The notes below the pieces were generated by a model. The model did no database searches. It saw nothing but the letters and a program-made list of their open reading frames with translations, and had not been told where the DNA came from. From a virus: a stretch of 45,585 nucleotides of DNA. Below are positions 1 to 6,626 of the stretch, in pieces. Every line of letters starts with the position of its first letter. Position 1 is the stretch's first letter. Location of the stretch: IMG/VR virus record IMGVR_UViG_3300042301_002924, positions 1 through 45,585 of that record. The stretch is one strand, 5' to 3'. The translations under genes were made by a program, and so were the position numbers.

Positions 1-35
1 GTATGTTTAATAAATCTATTAATTGCTGTATCCAT
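1..35 (-). CDS. Partial small gene running off the left edge
   Basis: Only the first 11 codons are visible (MDTAINRFIKH). The ATG overlaps the stop of the upstream gene as TAATG, the translational-coupling arrangement seen throughout this operon, which supports the start. No function can be read from so short a piece. Confidence 0.55.
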   Translation of the reverse strand, partial: MDTAINRFIKH

Positions 36-469
36 TAGTCCCAACCTTTGTCGTCTAGAATGTAATCAATACCTGCATCTACGGCTTCATAGAATGTGTC
101 ATAGACTTCTCCCATGTCATCGTTGTGAGCAAATAGTTCCCACCACGGATTCATACGATACACTTCAAATCCTGCATTACTAATAGTTTTAATAAACTGC
201 ATTAGTTGAATGTCATCGTTGATACCTGCAGCCTCTAAGTCGTCAGAGTATCTCACAATAGTGACACCCTCATCAGATAGTTCACCATTAACTAAGTTTG
301 GTAGTGATAGACTCATCTCACCACCACGTTCAATCTCTACCACACGGTCAAGGTATGTGATAGTTGCATAAGACTCATAGCCCTCTTGCCATACATAAAA
401 CTCTGGCATTTGTTTGCTAGTGGGTATTGTCTGTGTGTATTCTACTGTTACGCCTTCGTATGTTTTCAT
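35..469 (-). CDS. Hypothetical acidic early protein, 144 aa
   Basis: Not recognised. It is a soluble acidic protein with no membrane segment or Cys motif, starting MKTYEGVTVEY and ending ILDDKGWD. Its stop overlaps the next ATG (TAATG) and it lies 12 nt after the preceding gene, so it belongs to the operon that starts from the promoter at 1730-1752. Confidence 0.75.
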   Translation of the reverse strand: MKTYEGVTVEYTQTIPTSKQMPEFYVWQEGYESYATITYLDRVVEIERGGEMSLSLPNLVNGELSDEGVTIVRYSDDLEAAGINDDIQLMQFIKTISNAGFEVYRMNPWWELFAHNDDMGEVYDTFYEAVDAGIDYILDDKGWD

Positions 470-481
470 AGTCGTATCCTA

Positions 482-715
482 CTATACTTTCTTTGGAATG
501 TCAAGTCTTGTTAGGTTGTAAGCCAGGATTTCTTCTAGCCTCTGATATTCAGCTAATTCTTCTGAACCCTCTTCTGCAAACTCCCAATGTCCAGTAGTTT
601 TATTATAAATAGTTCCGTCACCCTCTTCTAGCATTACGTTAGTGGTTTCAGCATCTACCATAAAAGCTCCCCAGTCCTCGTCATAAACTACAACCCAATG
701 ATGTTGGTAACTCAT
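482..715 (-). CDS. Hypothetical early protein, 77 aa
   Basis: I start this gene at the internal Met (MSYQHHWVVVYDEDWG). That ATG overlaps the TGA of the small gene upstream as ATGA, like its neighbours; a longer reading to 760 would only overprint that gene. The protein is acidic (EEGDG, EEGSEELAEY) with an aromatic N-terminal half. No family recognised. Confidence 0.7.
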   Translation of the reverse strand: MSYQHHWVVVYDEDWGAFMVDAETTNVMLEEGDGTIYNKTTGHWEFAEEGSEELAEYQRLEEILAYNLTRLDIPKKV

Positions 716-843
716 ACTTCTACTTCTCCTAAGTCCATTAGATAATCTTCCTTGCCACACTCAATGCAACTAAATACCATTTCATCTTCATACTCTAGAA
801 ATGTAGCATCACACATACAGCACTTAACCTTGTTCATCAACAT
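712..843 (-). CDS. Small zinc-ribbon protein, 43 aa
   Basis: It begins MLMNKVKCCMCDATF and has a second pair CIECGK at about residues 26-29, so two CxxC knuckles about 14 residues apart, the pattern of a minimal zinc ribbon. It starts 1 nt after the stop of the gene at 845-1048, and its TGA overlaps the next ATG. The start could also be the second ATG at 837. A role in transcription or host-protein binding would be inference. Confidence 0.65.
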   Translation of the reverse strand: MLMNKVKCCMCDATFLEYEDEMVFSCIECGKEDYLMDLGEVEV

Positions 844-844
844 A

Positions 845-1048
845 CTAATCCCTTTCGTGTACGATTATGTCTTGTAGGTAAAAAACTGACGGGTCAATCT
901 TATAGTTGTCAATTAATTTATCTGTTGCTGATTCAATAACAAAACTATCTGTGTCTTCTAGTTCATCTGGCGGTGTAGCAAAACCAACATTAACTAAAAT
1001 AACCATGTGTTCAAATACAAACTCTACATCATAGAAATACAAATCCAT
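845..1048 (-). CDS. Hypothetical early protein, 67 aa
   Basis: Not recognised. Starts MDLYFYDVEFVFEHMV and is acidic towards the C terminus. The ATG overlaps the upstream stop by one base (TAATG), placing it firmly in the operon of 35-1699. Confidence 0.7.
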   Translation of the reverse strand: MDLYFYDVEFVFEHMVILVNVGFATPPDELEDTDSFVIESATDKLIDNYKIDPSVFYLQDIIVHERD

Positions 1049-1275
1049 TAGTTAATCTCCACTTCTAATCCGTGATACTCTAAAGAAATCATTGTCTGTT
1101 CTAAGTCAGCAGAGTCGTCACACTCATCATAGTAGCCAAGGTTCTTAAAATGAGCCCAAGCATCGTCATTGTCAAATTCTGGGTTCTCTGCTACATACGC
1201 TTCCCAGTCTTTTTGATCTATCTTCATTGACCATTGTGATTCAAAAGTTCCTTGAAAGGTTCCTGTCAAATACAT
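1048..1275 (-). CDS. Hypothetical acidic early protein, 75 aa
   Basis: Very acidic and aromatic (AENPEFDNDDAWAHF, YYDECDDSADLEQ), starting MYLTGTFQGTFES. Single-base overlaps link it to both neighbours. No family recognised. A DNA-mimic or host-inhibitor role is possible for acidic early phage proteins but nothing here proves it. Confidence 0.72.
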   Translation of the reverse strand: MYLTGTFQGTFESQWSMKIDQKDWEAYVAENPEFDNDDAWAHFKNLGYYDECDDSADLEQTMISLEYHGLEVEIN

Positions 1276-1532
1276 TACACTATCTCCAGTCTGTTCTTGG
1301 CAAAGAATAGGTCTGTGCCGTCCTCATCTTTAATTGAAATCTGGCAAGGTACATCAAATTTGTCAAGGAATAAATTATGTTCTATCTGCCATTCTTGATC
1401 TTTAACAAACTCTACCATAGCCTCATGTGAAATAGGGTGTCCATGAATACCATACTCACCTGTTGCTAACATCATTTTAATCAATGCTTCTTCTGAATAA
1501 ATAACTTCTGTTGTTGCTACTAGATAAGTCAT
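1275..1532 (-). CDS. Hypothetical early protein, 85 aa
   Basis: Starts MTYLVATTEVIYSEEALIK. The C-terminal part (QISIKDEDGTDLFFAKNRLEIV) looks like a beta hairpin and the middle is helical. Its ATG overlaps the upstream TGA (ATGA). Not recognised. Confidence 0.72.
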   Translation of the reverse strand: MTYLVATTEVIYSEEALIKMMLATGEYGIHGHPISHEAMVEFVKDQEWQIEHNLFLDKFDVPCQISIKDEDGTDLFFAKNRLEIV

Positions 1533-1699
1533 ACCTTTTTACTCCTAATTACTATTTGAACCATTTCTTCTGTATGATAAAAATGCTTTACAAATTTATA
1601 AGCAGTTTCCCATTGTTCTAATTCAATACCACCAACACCATGTAATTCAACAAAGTGTTCTGCTAACTCGCTTAGTAGTGGGTCTGTTACGTCAATCAT
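1529..1699 (-). CDS. Hypothetical first gene of the leftmost early operon, 56 aa
   Basis: A mostly helical small protein (MIDVTDPLLSELAEHF, ending QIVIRSKKV). It is the first gene after the promoter at 1730-1752, with AAAGGAC as ribosome binding site, and its TGA overlaps the next ATG. No family recognised. Confidence 0.68.
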   Translation of the reverse strand: MIDVTDPLLSELAEHFVELHGVGGIELEQWETAYKFVKHFYHTEEMVQIVIRSKKV

Positions 1700-1729
1700 T
1701 TTTTGTCCTTTTGTAGGTTGATACTTTGT

Positions 1730-1752
1730 ATCCTATCACAGAGGTCTGACAT
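1730..1752 (-). promoter_or_regulatory. Early promoter, TGTCAGAC-N8-TANNNT type
   Basis: On the minus strand: ATGTCAGAC, eight bases ending in TGA, then TAGGAT. It precedes the operon of 1699-1 and is one of 12 copies of the same signal in the window. Confidence 0.8.
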
Positions 1753-1820
1753 TTTTGCACGGCTTGGGGGTGTTTTCAAGTCTTCTTAATCATGTTCTAA
1801 GACTAATAGACTTATTAAAT

Positions 1821-1835
1821 GGGGGGCGCAGCTTG
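1821..1835. repeat. GGGGCGCAGCTTG element, copy 1
   Basis: Conserved G+C-rich 13-mer in an otherwise AT-rich spacer, about 70 bp upstream of the early promoter at 1730, with CTTAAT between them. Copies recur at 3295, 4513, 5587, 6693, 7551 and 9070. Function unknown. Confidence 0.7.
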
Positions 1836-1838
1836 AAG

Positions 1839-1859
1839 GAGCAGTTTAACGTGATGCTC
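1839..1859 (-). other. Small hairpin after the 1888-2388 gene
   Basis: GAGCA pairs with TGCTC across an 11-base loop. An almost identical structure (GAGCAGTTTA...TGCTCAG) occurs at 3315-3336, also between a stop codon and a GCGCAG element. There is no U-run, so it is not a standard terminator. It may be a 3'-end or processing signal (inference). Confidence 0.4.
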
Positions 1860-1887
1860 AGCACTTTTACCTACCTACTAGATAAAC

Positions 1888-2388
1888 CTAGTATCTTTCA
1901 TCAATTGAATCAATGTCTGCATCAGATTCTTGAATCTCATACTTAGATTCATTAGAAGAGATTTCAATGTCAAAGTCATAGACACTTAAGTCAGACACAT
2001 CTTCATTAACTGGAATTGAGATTGTTGCCTTGATTGTTACATTGAATTCAACTTCAACTTCTTTAGACAAGTCAATGCTAAGAATGTTTGCAATTTCAGT
2101 TGCGTGTTCTTCGCCAATCTCATCAAAGTTCTCAACAAGATAATCTTTTAACTTGTCGTGTGCCCTTGAGTTACGGTTGTTGGTTTCTTGTACCGCATCT
2201 AGTCTCCAGTAAGTTCTGGAAATGTCGTCTGCATTTTCTAGGTCAAACTTTGAATCTGACGGTGTACCATAGTAGTAACCCTTTCGGACAACAATGGTTG
2301 CCCTTGGGTCATAGAGAGGCTTAAGTTCTCCTGCCTCTACGAGTTCTTTAACGAATGTTGCATTTGTTTCTGGAAGTTGAACGTCCAT
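1888..2388 (-). CDS. Hypothetical early protein, 166 aa
   Basis: Starts MDVQLPETNATFVKEL after a good GGAG site in the leader ACCTACAAGGAGAATAAA, which is nearly identical before the gene at 6826-7128. The C-terminal third is acidic with repeated S/E/D runs. Not recognised. It has its own promoter (2421-2443) inside the end of the upstream gene. Confidence 0.75.
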   Translation of the reverse strand: MDVQLPETNATFVKELVEAGELKPLYDPRATIVVRKGYYYGTPSDSKFDLENADDISRTYWRLDAVQETNNRNSRAHDKLKDYLVENFDEIGEEHATEIANILSIDLSKEVEVEFNVTIKATISIPVNEDVSDLSVYDFDIEISSNESKYEIQESDADIDSIDERY

Positions 2389-2389
2389 T

Positions 2390-3190
2390 TTATTCTCCTT
2401 GTAGGTTGGTTGTTGAAACTAGTGTATCAGAGAGGTCTGACAATTCTTGCCATTCCTCTAATTCTGTGTCCCATTTGTATTTAGTAGTGTCAACTGGGCA
2501 ATCTTCAAAAGCATACTCAACGTCTTCATACTGACATTGACAGTCTCTTTCTAATGCCTCGTAGTCTGCGTGGCTTGATGGAATGTCATACTCATTACAG
2601 GCAATGTCTTCTCCACCCAAGAATGTGCAACTACCACCCCAGCCTTGCTCTTCCTCATACTCATAGTCAAACTCAAGAGTTGGATACATCTCTGATAGTT
2701 TCATTAGAACTTCACCAACAGGAGACCAAGCGGTTTGAAAATGATACATAACAGAACCATCTTCATTAACAGTTTTAATAGTGTTAGGATAATCAGCCTT
2801 GTTATCAACTGCTACGTCCCACTTAGTTCCCCAGTTACGACAGTTCCAATGATACCAGTCTTGGTCTTCTTTCATAGAGCGAACAAACTCTTGCATAAAA
2901 CTTTCACCATCAAACTTTCCATCATCATCTTTCTTGATGTTGGCGTTACCTTTGTACACATCTTCACCATAGTATGCTTCAAGGTCTGTTGGTTTTACAA
3001 TGTTCCAAAATGCAAAGACAGGATTATCATAGATTTGAACATCAGGTAAGTGTTCCCACTTCTCTGTTTCTTTATTGTATTTCATTTCAGGAAAATGTTT
3101 TACGAATGGCTGATTTAATTGTTCAACCATCTTATCTAATTCTGACTGTTCGCCAGATACAACTAGACTATTAAATACCCAGTTTGGCAT
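2390..3190 (-). CDS. Api92/YubB-like protein with ferredoxin-like fold, 266 aa
   Basis: The opening MPNWVFNSLVVSG, the N-terminal half with KHFPEMKYN, and the later NCRNWGTKWDVAV are the signature of the phage and plasmid Api92/YubB-like family, which carries a ferredoxin-like alpha/beta domain and has no proven function. Residues 1-150 hold the conserved part; the tail is acidic and contains a CQCQ stretch. It follows its own promoter at 3222-3244. The last 18 codons also contain the promoter of the next gene. Confidence 0.8.
   Translation of the reverse strand: MPNWVFNSLVVSGEQSELDKMVEQLNQPFVKHFPEMKYNKETEKWEHLPDVQIYDNPVFAFWNIVKPTDLEAYYGEDVYKGNANIKKDDDGKFDGESFMQEFVRSMKEDQDWYHWNCRNWGTKWDVAVDNKADYPNTIKTVNEDGSVMYHFQTAWSPVGEVLMKLSEMYPTLEFDYEYEEEQGWGGSCTFLGGEDIACNEYDIPSSHADYEALERDCQCQYEDVEYAFEDCPVDTTKYKWDTELEEWQELSDLSDTLVSTTNLQGE
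2421..2443 (-). promoter_or_regulatory. Early promoter inside the end of the upstream gene
   Basis: TTGTCAGAC, eight bases ending TGA, then TACACT on the minus strand. It overlaps the codons for SDTLV near the C terminus of the 2390-3190 protein and gives the 1888-2388 gene separate expression. Its -10 is the poorest of the set. Confidence 0.7.
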
Positions 3191-3221
3191 TTTATCTCTT
3201 TTCTTAGTAGGTTATGATTTC

Positions 3222-3244
3222 ATCATACCACAGAGGTCTGACAA
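3222..3244 (-). promoter_or_regulatory. Early promoter, TTGTCAGAC-N8-TATGAT
   Basis: Consensus copy driving the 2390-3190 gene, spacer ending TGG so the -10 is extended. A 6-bp hairpin (GGGGTA/TACCCC, 3249-3264) sits just upstream of it. Confidence 0.82.
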
Positions 3245-3294
3245 TTTTGGGGGTATTTCTACCCCACCTTAATCGTAAACGAGGAGCTGGGATC

Positions 3295-3307
3295 CAGGCT
3301 GCGCCCC
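3295..3307. repeat. GCGCAG element, inverted copy
   Basis: CAGGCTGCGCCCC on the plus strand, the reverse complement of the other copies; the only one in this orientation. Read on the minus strand it extends into GCCTGGATCC, shared with the copy at 9070. It overlaps a small hairpin (CTGG/CCAG). Confidence 0.6.
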
Positions 3308-3314
3308 GAAGAGG

Positions 3315-3336
3315 GAGCAGTTTAGTGGTCATGCTC
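3315..3336 (-). other. Second copy of the GAGCA/TGCTC hairpin
   Basis: Five-base stem with a 12-base loop, 68 nt after the DUF932 stop. The flanks (GGGAGCAGTTTA, TGCTCAGGAC) match the copy at 1839-1859. No U-run follows on the minus strand. Role unknown. Confidence 0.4.
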
Positions 3337-3403
3337 AGGACCGTGCTACCCTTATTTATACTCTGTGTAACTGAGAGTTTCCTACCGTTCGGATTTTGTC
3401 TTA

Positions 3404-4393
3404 CTAGGCGAAAGCAACCTCTTTCACAATTGAAAGTAGTTTGTTTTTCTCTGCTGTGATAACTGGGTCAAAGCCTGATGCACTTGCAAGGATTCCCTCG
3501 TTGTTGCCATTACGGGCAGAACGATACCAGTCAAGTCTTTCAGTCAATGTGTTAAAAGCACCCCAAGCAGTATTGTTAATCATTGAATTTGTATCTGATG
3601 CAAAAATCTCATCTAGCAAATCAATTTTGGTTTCCCACTTGGTCATAGCACCCTTTGCATCTTGCTTTGGCATTGGGTAAGCCTTTTCAACAATCTTATT
3701 GAAAGTATCTTTTGTGATTTCCTTTTCAATAAGTTCTTGAGCCATTTTGTCAAAAGCATCCATGTAAGTATTGGCAAGACCCAATGCTTCACGAGCAACT
3801 AAGATACGACCCTCAAGTGTTGATGTGTGTCGCATCTTGAAAGACTGCTTAACACCACGAAGAGCCATGTCAAGAGTGTTAGCACACACAACACGAACAG
3901 GTGTTACGGATGCACGAACAGCAAGAGAACCGTCATGTGATGTATTTACAAGTAAGTAAGACTTAACAACATCTGCAACTCCACTTGGGTCAAGTACGGT
4001 TTCACGTTCAAGAGCAAGAGAGCCAAATACAACACGACCATTCTTTAGAGAACCAGCAGTTTCCCAACGAGCACCGTCAAGAAGATTATCTGCAAAAGCA
4101 AATAGTTCTTCATTCTGTAAAGTCTGGTAACGCTCACCAACAACTGCTAGAACATCTGGGTGTCCGTCTTCTGGGTGGTCACGAACAACAAGAAAGTTAG
4201 ATTTGCTTGATGTGTAATCCTCAGGTAGTTGAACATCTTCAAGACGTACATTCCAATTTGATAAGTGTGCTATGTCCATGACTTCACTTGTAGTGTGTTC
4301 TTCTGTAACAACAGTTCCTAGACCATGCCAAGCAGGTTCACGAAATGAATACATAGAGCCAACACCGTTAATAATTTCTACTGCATCTGCCAT
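3404..4393 (-). CDS. DUF932 phage/plasmid-like protein, 329 aa
   Basis: The N terminus (GVGSMYSFREPAWHGLGTVV), the central SVTPVRVVCANTLDMAL and the later helical part (REALGLANTYMDAFDKMAQEL) match the DUF932 / TIGR03299 phage-plasmid family, and 329 aa is the usual length. The biochemical role is not established. It has a good ribosome site (AAAGGAAAC) and lies 34 nt downstream of the promoter at 4427-4449. It probably forms a single-gene unit ending before the hairpin at 3315-3336. Confidence 0.88.
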   Translation of the reverse strand: MADAVEIINGVGSMYSFREPAWHGLGTVVTEEHTTSEVMDIAHLSNWNVRLEDVQLPEDYTSSKSNFLVVRDHPEDGHPDVLAVVGERYQTLQNEELFAFADNLLDGARWETAGSLKNGRVVFGSLALERETVLDPSGVADVVKSYLLVNTSHDGSLAVRASVTPVRVVCANTLDMALRGVKQSFKMRHTSTLEGRILVAREALGLANTYMDAFDKMAQELIEKEITKDTFNKIVEKAYPMPKQDAKGAMTKWETKIDLLDEIFASDTNSMINNTAWGAFNTLTERLDWYRSARNGNNEGILASASGFDPVITAEKNKLLSIVKEVAFA

Positions 4394-4426
4394 TTTGTTT
4401 CCTTTGTTTGTTTGTTTAATAGTCTT

Positions 4427-4449
4427 ATCTTAGCACAAGGGTCTGACAA
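4427..4449 (-). promoter_or_regulatory. Early promoter, TTGTCAGAC-N8-TAAGAT
   Basis: Drives the DUF932 gene. The spacer ends TGC (extended -10). The leader downstream has the AAACAAACAAAGGAA sequence shared with other early units. Confidence 0.82.
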
Positions 4450-4512
4450 TTTCAACTTAAACTGGCAGATATCTGTGTGTCTCTTAATAGCTTTATATAA
4501 CGATTTGATAAC

Positions 4513-4526
4513 GGGGCGCAGCTTGG
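4513..4526. repeat. GGGGCGCAGCTTGG element abutting the tRNA
   Basis: Copy 3, overlapping the CCA end of the tRNA-Asp gene. CTTAATAG precedes it at 4483, and the early promoter lies 64 bp further left. Confidence 0.65.
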
Positions 4527-4600
4527 CGATCTGGATGGGACTTGAACCCACGACCTCCGCCGTGACAGGGCGGTGCTCTAACCAACTGAGCCACCAGACC
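4524..4600 (-). tRNA. tRNA-Asp (anticodon GTC), CCA encoded
   Basis: A full cloverleaf can be drawn on the minus strand: seven-pair acceptor GGTCTGG/CCAGATC (one G-T), D arm GCTC/GAGC, anticodon arm CCGCC-CTGTCAC-GGCGG with anticodon GTC, T arm GTGGG-TTCAAGT-CCCAT, discriminator G73 (the Asp identity base) and an encoded CCA. It is the only tRNA I find. It lies downstream of the gene at 4685-5161 and is probably co-transcribed from the promoter at 5192. It may supplement the host pool. Confidence 0.95.
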
Positions 4601-4684
4601 AAAGGTGTGCCAGGATTTAGATCTCTATCATTCAATCACCAACAACCTGGCGGTATTGGCTACCTTTTAATTAATTGAGTTACC

Positions 4685-5161
4685 TTACCAAGAGGCTTGG
4701 TACTCAAAATAGTCGAACTTACTATCAAGGCATCTAGTAATAATGCCAATAGTGTCATTCAAATCTCCAAAGTAATACTCATCATAGTCAGTAGAACCAA
4801 AGAAGAATCCACTACCAGTTGGCAATTCTTCTTCTGCTACTTCTGGATTAGCAATTACATTTATACAAGTTTCTTTTAGAGTTTCTAAATCTTCTCTACG
4901 AACTGTAATTGGCTGACATTCATCAACACCATCTGCTAAGTTATTTACAAACCAATGGTGAATCATATTTGACTTACGCCAGTAACCCATTGGTACATCA
5001 ACAGTAATACCAGCAAAGCCAGTAGTGTCAATTACATCTTCTAATTCAAGACTGCTAACAATTTCATTGAATAGAGGATTTATTGTGTCCTCATCAGTTT
5101 GACGATTAAAGTTGTGACGGTAAACGTATTCGCTTGCACGAAGGTACATATCTAGTCCCAT
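4685..5161 (-). CDS. Conserved phage protein of the MGLDMYL type, 158 aa
   Basis: The start MGLDMYLRASEYVYR and the middle block MGYWRKSNMIHHWFVNNLADGVDEC are typical of a widespread small phage and bacterial family that opens MGLDMYL and carries a YWRK-N-IH-WF core. I know no function for it. The start is fixed by this N terminus, with a weak GAAAGAAG site. The promoter at 5192-5214 precedes it and the tRNA follows. Confidence 0.78.
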   Translation of the reverse strand: MGLDMYLRASEYVYRHNFNRQTDEDTINPLFNEIVSSLELEDVIDTTGFAGITVDVPMGYWRKSNMIHHWFVNNLADGVDECQPITVRREDLETLKETCINVIANPEVAEEELPTGSGFFFGSTDYDEYYFGDLNDTIGIITRCLDSKFDYFEYQASW

Positions 5162-5191
5162 AGTTTTCTTCTTTCTTTTGTAGGTAAGTTT

Positions 5192-5214
5192 ATCTTATCA
5201 GAGAGGTCTGACAG
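5192..5214 (-). promoter_or_regulatory. Early promoter, CTGTCAGAC-N8-TAAGAT
   Basis: Drives 4685-5161 and probably the tRNA. Same spacing and TGA extended -10 as the other copies. It lies directly after the terminator hairpin of the preceding unit. Confidence 0.8.
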
Positions 5215-5220
5215 TTTTAA

Positions 5221-5251
5221 GGTGGGGTGCAAGGGTAAGGAACACCCCACC
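5221..5251 (-). terminator. Strong hairpin terminator, possibly bidirectional
   Basis: A perfect 9-bp stem GGTGGGGTG/CACCCCACC closes a 13-base loop, flanked by A/T-rich bases. It lies 14 nt after the stop of the 52-aa gene and just before the next promoter, so it insulates the two units. The U-run is short. Confidence 0.65.
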
Positions 5252-5265
5252 TAAACTTGTCTTAA

Positions 5266-5424
5266 CTACTTAGTTAAAGTAGTCCAGCGTGGCTGTCCGT
5301 TTACATCAAGACGAACACGGTATGAACCATTTGCGTTCTTGACTACTTCCTGAACTTCGCCAGTAACCTTGCTCTTTGCTGTGGTGAACTGTGAGCCAAC
5401 AGTTGGGGCTGTGATTTTTGCCAT
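5266..5424 (-). CDS. Small hypothetical protein, 52 aa, single-gene unit
   Basis: Reads MAKITAPTVGSQFTTAKSKV, with a C terminus GSYRVRLDVNGQPRWTTLTK. The composition (T, K, V and a YRVRLDVNG hairpin) suggests a small beta-barrel, perhaps SH3-like, but this is only an impression. It has its own early promoter (5473-5495) and a strong terminator, and its codons are richer in G and C than the neighbours, which suggests high expression. Confidence 0.7.
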   Translation of the reverse strand: MAKITAPTVGSQFTTAKSKVTGEVQEVVKNANGSYRVRLDVNGQPRWTTLTK

Positions 5425-5472
5425 TTGCTTCTCTTTTCTTTTGTGGGATTGTTCCCTTGTTGTTATAGTATT

Positions 5473-5495
5473 ACTATACCAGAAAGGTCTGACAT
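5473..5495 (-). promoter_or_regulatory. Early promoter, ATGTCAGAC-N8-TATAGT
   Basis: Copy of the repeated early promoter with TGG extended -10, 48 nt upstream of the 52-aa gene. Confidence 0.78.
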
Positions 5496-5586
5496 TTCAA
5501 AATCCGACACCCTATAATCTCACTATGTGGACACTTTTCGGTGTGTCCTTAATCACATCGTAAATGCTTGACAAGTGGATCAAAAT

Positions 5587-5598
5587 GGGGCGCAGCTT
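5587..5598. repeat. GGGGCGCAGCTT element
   Basis: Lies immediately after the stop codon of the gene at 5601-5735, with CTTAATC at 5548 between it and the next promoter. Confidence 0.65.
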
Positions 5599-5600
5599 TT

Positions 5601-5735
5601 TCAAGCCTTTTCCCTTTCTCGAAGGTATTCAATGTAAATTTCAGTAGATGCCATTTCACTCATCATTCTATCTAACTTAGTAAATGTATCTTCTTCAATT
5701 ACTTCTGGTTTTCTATTAAATAATTTTATAGCCAT
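5601..5735 (-). CDS. Small hypothetical protein, 44 aa
   Basis: Reads MAIKLFNRKPEVIEEDTF and ends IEYLREREKA: a basic start, then an acidic helix. The frame stays open upstream to 5915 (104 aa), but that extension only overprints the 49-aa gene, whose stop overlaps this ATG by 8 bases. I therefore take the short form. Confidence 0.65.
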   Translation of the reverse strand: MAIKLFNRKPEVIEEDTFTKLDRMMSEMASTEIYIEYLREREKA

Positions 5736-5875
5736 TCTGCTAAATCTCCATCTGCTATTTCTGAATAGTCCATACCTTGCGATTCTGCAATTGCTTCCCA
5801 CAATTGTTCTTCCGTGTAGTTTCCATCTGGATACCACTCTGTTAAAATGCCATACAAGTCTTTCATCTTGCTCAT
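5726..5875 (-). CDS. Small hypothetical protein, 49 aa
   Basis: Reads MSKMKDLYGILTEWYPDGNY, with a C terminus ESQGMDYSEIADGDLAEWL. An acidic helical protein; EEQLWEAIAESQG resembles a short helix-turn-helix-like pair but is not convincing. The ATG overlaps the upstream TAA (TAATG). The linked starts and stops on both sides are the main evidence. Confidence 0.68.
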   Translation of the reverse strand: MSKMKDLYGILTEWYPDGNYTEEQLWEAIAESQGMDYSEIADGDLAEWL

Positions 5876-6216
5876 TATGCAAATACCTTTCCATACAATT
5901 CAACTGTACTATCATTATCTAAATCTGTCAATGTGTTATTTACTAAATCTAATACAACTGTCTTATCAAATAATTGGTTGCCAATTTCTGAACGGCTAAT
6001 TGCATAAATACCAAAGCCAGTTTCATCTAAAACGTAGTCTTTGATTAGGTGTGAGATAACCATACGGGTAAAGTATGAATAGTCACCCTTACGTTTCTGT
6101 GCGTGTACTAATGCACCTATTAAATCATTTTCCCAATCAGACTCACCCCAATGGGAATAAAGATTAACTAGACTATCTGTTCCATCATCAAATACGAAAT
6201 TAATTCTTGCACCCAT
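5875..6216 (-). CDS. Conserved phage hypothetical, 113 aa
   Basis: MGARINFVFDDGTDSLVNLYSHWGES resembles a small phage family I have seen as MGARINFVF...LYSHWG. The core holds a central helix (VISHLIKDYVLDETGFGIYAI) and an acidic C-terminal part. Function unknown. It overlaps the next gene by one base. Confidence 0.75.
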   Translation of the reverse strand: MGARINFVFDDGTDSLVNLYSHWGESDWENDLIGALVHAQKRKGDYSYFTRMVISHLIKDYVLDETGFGIYAISRSEIGNQLFDKTVVLDLVNNTLTDLDNDSTVELYGKVFA

Positions 6217-6217
6217 T

Positions 6218-6334
6218 TTAGTAACCTGCTTCCTTTAACATTTTTTCAATGGCTTGTAATTCTTCGGTAGACAATTTATCAATTGCCTTTTCATCTATAA
6301 CACCCTCAAATAGGTTTATTAGTAGTTCACTCAT
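6218..6334 (-). CDS. Small helical protein, 38 aa
   Basis: Reads MSELLINLFEGVIDEKAIDK and ends EEAGY-like (EKMLKEAGY). It is almost entirely helical and acidic. Its ATG overlaps the upstream stop (TAATG) and it ends 1 nt before the next start. Too short to assign. Confidence 0.6.
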   Translation of the reverse strand: MSELLINLFEGVIDEKAIDKLSTEELQAIEKMLKEAGY

Positions 6335-6573
6335 TATTCATCATCTCCAAACATTGAATCCCAGCAAATGCCACACATTCCAGAAATGAATCTTTCACGA
6401 ATGTCTGCATCATAGTCTGACAAAACTGTTTGGGCATAAGCACCTTGATTGTATGCAAATAACTTATCTGATGAGATTGAAACTGTTTTGGTTTCGTTGC
6501 AAGTTGGGCAAGGGTGTGATGTAACAACGTATCGTTCGTTCATCACTTTCATTGGATTGTGGAGAGTGAACAT
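6334..6573 (-). CDS. Zinc-ribbon protein, 79 aa
   Basis: I start at MFTLHNPMKVMNERYV, preceded by CGAAAGGAAC. A longer reading to 6648 would run through the promoter at 6604-6626, so I reject it. Two knuckles, CPTC (about residues 22-25) and CGIC (about 67-70), are about 45 residues apart, fitting a zinc ribbon or a small treble-clef-like fold. First gene of the operon 6573-5601. Confidence 0.75.
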   Translation of the reverse strand: MFTLHNPMKVMNERYVVTSHPCPTCNETKTVSISSDKLFAYNQGAYAQTVLSDYDADIRERFISGMCGICWDSMFGDDE

Positions 6574-6603
6574 AGTGTTCCTTTCGTTGGTAGGTATGAT
6601 TTC

Positions 6604-6626
6604 ATCATAGCATAAGGGTCTGACAA
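6604..6626 (-). promoter_or_regulatory. Early promoter, TTGTCAGAC-N8-TATGAT
   Basis: Drives the five-gene operon 6573-5601. TGC extended -10. The downstream leader GAAATCATACCTACC resembles that of the 3222 copy. Confidence 0.82.

Noticed and set aside
3268-3350. A degenerate tRNA or a tRNA fragment around the inverted GCGCAG copy
   Set aside because: GGCGCAGCCTGG resembles a tRNA D arm and there are hairpins nearby, but no acceptor, anticodon or T arm can be folded on either strand.
4524-4600. Phage attachment site in the tRNA gene
   Set aside because: tRNA genes are common integration targets, but there is no integrase in view and no second copy of the tRNA end beyond the 14-bp GCGCAG repeat.
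4412-4678. Open frames on both strands across 4378-4678
   Set aside because: They run through the tRNA-Asp cloverleaf, the GCGCAG element and the early promoter, and their peptides look like shadow translation.
5601-5915. A single 104-codon gene
   Set aside because: Its first 60 codons overprint a better 49-codon gene that is linked to both neighbours by start-stop overlaps. I annotate two small genes instead.
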